Below, piece after piece: positions 4,789 through 7,329 of a stretch of 7,329 bases of DNA. Made by a program: the position numbers and the translations under genes. Where the stretch lies: contig CAZRJL010000043.1 in assembly GCA_964600645.1 (NCBI GenBank), positions 1-7,329 on the forward strand, in the 5' to 3' direction. The notes beneath the pieces are model-generated. The model was not told where the DNA came from, made no database searches, and saw only the letters and a list, made by a program, of their open reading frames with translations. Every line of letters begins with the position of its first letter. Position 1 is the first letter of the stretch. The DNA comes from UBA12151 sp964600645 (lineage in GTDB: Bacteria; Patescibacteriota; Minisyncoccia; Moranbacterales; UBA9337).

Positions 4789-7329
4789 ATGAAAAAAGAA
4801 CTGCCAAAAATATACAATCCGCAAGAAATTGAGGATAAAATATATCAAAAGTGGGAAGAATCGGGATTTTTCCAGCCAGAGGCTGGTCAGCCTTTGGCTG
4901 ATAATCCTGACAACAGAGAGCCATTCTCTATTATGATGCCACCGCCGAATGTGACGGGAGTTTTGCATTTGGGACATGCGATGGAAAACACTTTGATGGA
5001 TATTATGGCGCGCTACCAAAGAATGCAAGGCAAAAAAGTACTCTTGCTTCCCGGAACAGATCACGCCGCCGTTGCCACCCAAGCCAAAGTGGAAAAACTT
5101 CTCATTGAAAAAGGCATCAAAAATCCCCGAAAAGAATTGGGGCGAGAAAAACTTCTTGAAGAAATCAAAAATTATGCGGAAAATTCCAAAACAACCATCC
5201 TTTCCCAAATCCGCAAAATGGGAACATCTTGCGATTGGTCGCGATTAGCCTACACTTTCGACGAAACAAGAAGCAAAATCGTCAATGAAGTTTTTGAAAA
5301 AATGTACAAAGACGGTCTCATTTACCAAGGACACCGAGCAATCAATTGGTCAGTCAAAGGACAATCCACCGTTTCCGATGATGAGCTTGTCTACATTGAG
5401 AGACCGGGAAAAATATACACTTTCAAATATTCCAAAGACTTTCCTATTTCCATTGCTACCACACGACCCGAAACAAAATTCGGAGACACAGCTGTGGCAG
5501 TTAATCCAAAAGATGAAAGATATAAAAAATATATCGGACAAATTTTTGATATTTCTAATTTTGCCGACAGTGGAATTGATTTGAAAATAAAAATAATTTC
5601 CGACCAATCCGTTGACATTAATTTTGGAACCGGAGCTGTCGGAGTGACGCCCGCCCATTCAATGGTTGATTTTGAAATGCGCGAAAAACAAATTTCTAGT
5701 GGCAACCAAATCGAACTCATTCAAATTATCGGACAAGATGGAAAAATGAACGAAAAAGCAGGACAATATCAAAACCTCACTACTGAAGAAGCTAGAGAAA
5801 AAATAGTTCGATGGATAAAAAGTGCCGGACTGCTTGAAAAAGAAGAAGAAATTGTCCAAAATGTAAGCACCTCCGATCGCTTTGGCGACATTATAGAAAT
5901 ATTGCCAATGACTCAATGGTTTGTCGCCGTCAACAAAAAAATTCCCGGGAAAAACAAAACCCTCAAAGAATTAATGAAAGAATCTGTTGCGACCGGATTA
6001 AACAGCGACCCGAAACAAAAAATAACCATAACTCCGGAACGCTTTGAAAAAATATATTACAACTGGATTGATAACCTGCGCGATTGGTGCATTTCTCGCC
6101 AAATTTGGTGGGGACACCGCATTCCGGTTTGGTATTGTCAAAATCCCGCTTGCCAAAAACCATTTGTAAGCGGAAACAAAATTGAAAAATGCCCTCTTTG
6201 CGGAGGAGCAGTCGAGCAAGATCCTGATACGCTGGATACTTGGTTTTCCAGCGGTCTTTGGACATTTTCCACTCTTACCGAAGACGAAAGAAAAATATTT
6301 CACCCTACCAGCTGGATGCAAATGGGAAATGAGCTTTTGTTTTTCTGGATGGCAAGAATGATCCTGATGACCACTTATTATCTGGAAGAAATTCCTTTCA
6401 AAAATGTCTATATCCATGGAATGCTGCGCGATGAAAAAGGCAACAAATTTTCCAAATCCGCCGGAAATAATCTCGATCCAATGGATGTTTCCGCAAAATA
6501 CGGCACCGATGCACTTCGCCTCAGTCTCATTTCGGGCATCGCTCCCGGACAAGACAGCAAGTTTTACCAAGAAAAAGTGGAAAGTGCCCGAAATTTCGTA
6601 AACAAGCTTTGGAATATCAGCCGTTATATCATCGGCGCAAATCAAGAATTAAGAATCAAGAATCAAGAATTAAACAAAAACAATTTAACATTGGCGGATT
6701 TTTGGATATTGCAAAAAATGGGGAATTTGATTGGGGAAATTAAAAATGACATAAAAACTTTCAACTTTTCCATCGCCATTGAAAAAATCAAGGAATTTGT
6801 TTGGAATGATTTTGCCACTTGGTATATTGAAGTGAGCAAGTTTGAGGACAACAAAACAGAAAAAAATATCGTTCTCAATATAATCTTGGAGGATATTTTG
6901 AAAGTCCTTCATCCCTACGCTCCGTTTGTCACGGAAAATATTTGGAGTATTTTAGGAAAAGAAAATTTAATCGTTGAAAAATTCCCGACCAAAGAAAAAT
7001 ATTGGGAAATTGCCAGCGCTTCTCAAGTAGATGAAATCAGATTCGGCCTAATCAAAGAAATCATAATTTCTATTCGAAATCTCCGCAGTGAAAACAAACT
7101 TGAGCCATCCAAAAAAATTACCGTTATTTTTGACGTCAAAAACCTGCCGGAATATTTCGAAATAAAAACCATCGAATTAATTGAGTCTCAGAAAAATTTA
7201 ATCAAAAATCTGCGTACTGGAGTTGAAACAATCAAAATAATTGAAACTGGAGAAAAAATCAAAAACGCCCTTCAGTACAATATAGCCGGAATTGATATTT
7301 ATATTCCCCTTGAAGGCCTGTTTGACGCC
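4789..7329 (+). CDS. valS: Valine--tRNA ligase ValS (3' end outside window)
   Basis: ValS charges tRNA-Val with valine in the cytoplasm and hydrolyses mischarged Thr-tRNA. The frame is open for 847 codons to the window edge. Family motifs in order are MMPPPNVTG with HIGH-type HLGH (60-63), PGTDHAAVATQ, SCDWSR, the editing-domain TTRPET (224-229) and GTGAVGVTPAH (280-290), NWIDNLRDWCISRQIWWGHR (425-444), a probable zinc site C450/C455/C468/C471, DTWFSSGLW (483-491), and the KMSKS-type KFSKS (553-557). The anticodon-binding part has FVWNDFATWYIE (670-681) and LHPYAPFVTENIW (707-719). The C-terminal coiled-coil arm usual after about residue 840 lies outside. Two non-conserved insertions come from DNA repeats: residues 29-38 and 618-631. 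Several motif positions differ from common bacterial ValS (AAV for AGI, KFSKS for KMSKS). The ATG at 4789 fits the promoter spacing. Confidence 0.96.
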   Translation, partial: MKKELPKIYNPQEIEDKIYQKWEESGFFQPEAGQPLADNPDNREPFSIMMPPPNVTGVLHLGHAMENTLMDIMARYQRMQGKKVLLLPGTDHAAVATQAKVEKLLIEKGIKNPRKELGREKLLEEIKNYAENSKTTILSQIRKMGTSCDWSRLAYTFDETRSKIVNEVFEKMYKDGLIYQGHRAINWSVKGQSTVSDDELVYIERPGKIYTFKYSKDFPISIATTRPETKFGDTAVAVNPKDERYKKYIGQIFDISNFADSGIDLKIKIISDQSVDINFGTGAVGVTPAHSMVDFEMREKQISSGNQIELIQIIGQDGKMNEKAGQYQNLTTEEAREKIVRWIKSAGLLEKEEEIVQNVSTSDRFGDIIEILPMTQWFVAVNKKIPGKNKTLKELMKESVATGLNSDPKQKITITPERFEKIYYNWIDNLRDWCISRQIWWGHRIPVWYCQNPACQKPFVSGNKIEKCPLCGGAVEQDPDTLDTWFSSGLWTFSTLTEDERKIFHPTSWMQMGNELLFFWMARMILMTTYYLEEIPFKNVYIHGMLRDEKGNKFSKSAGNNLDPMDVSAKYGTDALRLSLISGIAPGQDSKFYQEKVESARNFVNKLWNISRYIIGANQELRIKNQELNKNNLTLADFWILQKMGNLIGEIKNDIKTFNFSIAIEKIKEFVWNDFATWYIEVSKFEDNKTEKNIVLNIILEDILKVLHPYAPFVTENIWSILGKENLIVEKFPTKEKYWEIASASQVDEIRFGLIKEIIISIRNLRSENKLEPSKKITVIFDVKNLPEYFEIKTIELIESQKNLIKNLRTGVETIKIIETGEKIKNALQYNIAGIDIYIPLEGLFDA
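4872..4902 (+). repeat. Two tandem 15-bp palindromic units in frame in valS
   Basis: CCAGCC-AGA-GGCTGG (4872-4886) is followed directly by TCAGCC-TTT-GGCTGA (4887-4901). Each is a perfect 6-bp stem with a 3-base loop. In the reading frame they give two five-residue repeats, QPEAG and QPLAD (residues 29-38). They lie before the MMPPPNVTG motif, where ValS proteins are normally shorter. This looks like a small palindromic repeat tolerated inside coding sequence. Confidence 0.8.
6640..6681 (+). repeat. Degenerate heptanucleotide array inside valS (AATYAAG type)
   Basis: Six 7-base units run in register, the first five being AATCAAG or AATTAAG/AATTAAA and the last CAAAAAC. The 42 bases equal 14 codons and read as two seven-residue repeats, NQELRIK and NQELNKN (residues 618-631). 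They lie between the catalytic core and the LADFWIL start of the anticodon-binding domain, a surface linker that is usually shorter. Confidence 0.78.

Noticed and set aside
5285..5584. Plus-strand 99-codon open frame inside valS
   Set aside because: It is an alternative frame within the editing domain of ValS; the ValS frame carries the conserved motifs.
4747..6912. Several minus-strand open frames of 70-215 codons opposite valS
   Set aside because: They lie antisense to a motif-complete valS frame and show no family motifs or plausible start signals; they are shadows.

Overview
This window looks like a fragment of a small, AT-rich bacterial genome, most plausibly Patescibacteria (CPR). That placement is an inference. 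It rests on a TrmB-like regulator of a type common there, the scarcity of Shine-Dalgarno sequences, two promoters placed for leaderless transcripts, and many short in-frame repeat expansions inside housekeeping genes. TGA, TAG and TAA all end genes at sensible family boundaries, so the standard bacterial code fits.

Layout: the 3' part of tsaD (tRNA t6A synthesis) runs from the left edge to 960. Two bases later, convergent to it, a minus-strand gene (963-2987) encodes a compact PEP-synthase-like ATP-grasp/phosphohistidine protein without the PEP-binding barrel. Upstream of it on the same strand, after a terminator-like hairpin, lies a SixA-like histidine phosphatase (3069-3602). Divergent from that is a TrmB-family regulator (3804-4535), whose promoter overlaps a near-perfect 23-bp palindrome. 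The right side holds valS, which starts at 4789 and runs off the window.

The main discovery is that bases 4536-4629 are a second, diverged copy of the last 94 bases of tsaD (867-960; 84 of 94 identical, no gaps, constant offset 3669). The copy begins one base after the regulator's stop codon. The regulator/phosphatase/dikinase module is therefore an insert of about 3.57 kb between tsaD and valS, bounded by direct repeats of the tsaD 3' end. Five of the eight coding differences are silent, which suggests both copies evolved as coding sequence before being brought together. The module itself is unusual: a phosphohistidine-forming enzyme beside a possible phosphohistidine phosphatase, under a dedicated regulator.

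A second theme is a family of degenerate 7-bp repeat arrays. They occur in frame in tsaD (three places) and valS (one), and as a large inverted repeat in front of valS. I saw none in the inserted module. A separate pair of 15-bp palindromic units sits in frame near the valS N-terminus, reminiscent of palindromic elements that invade coding sequence.
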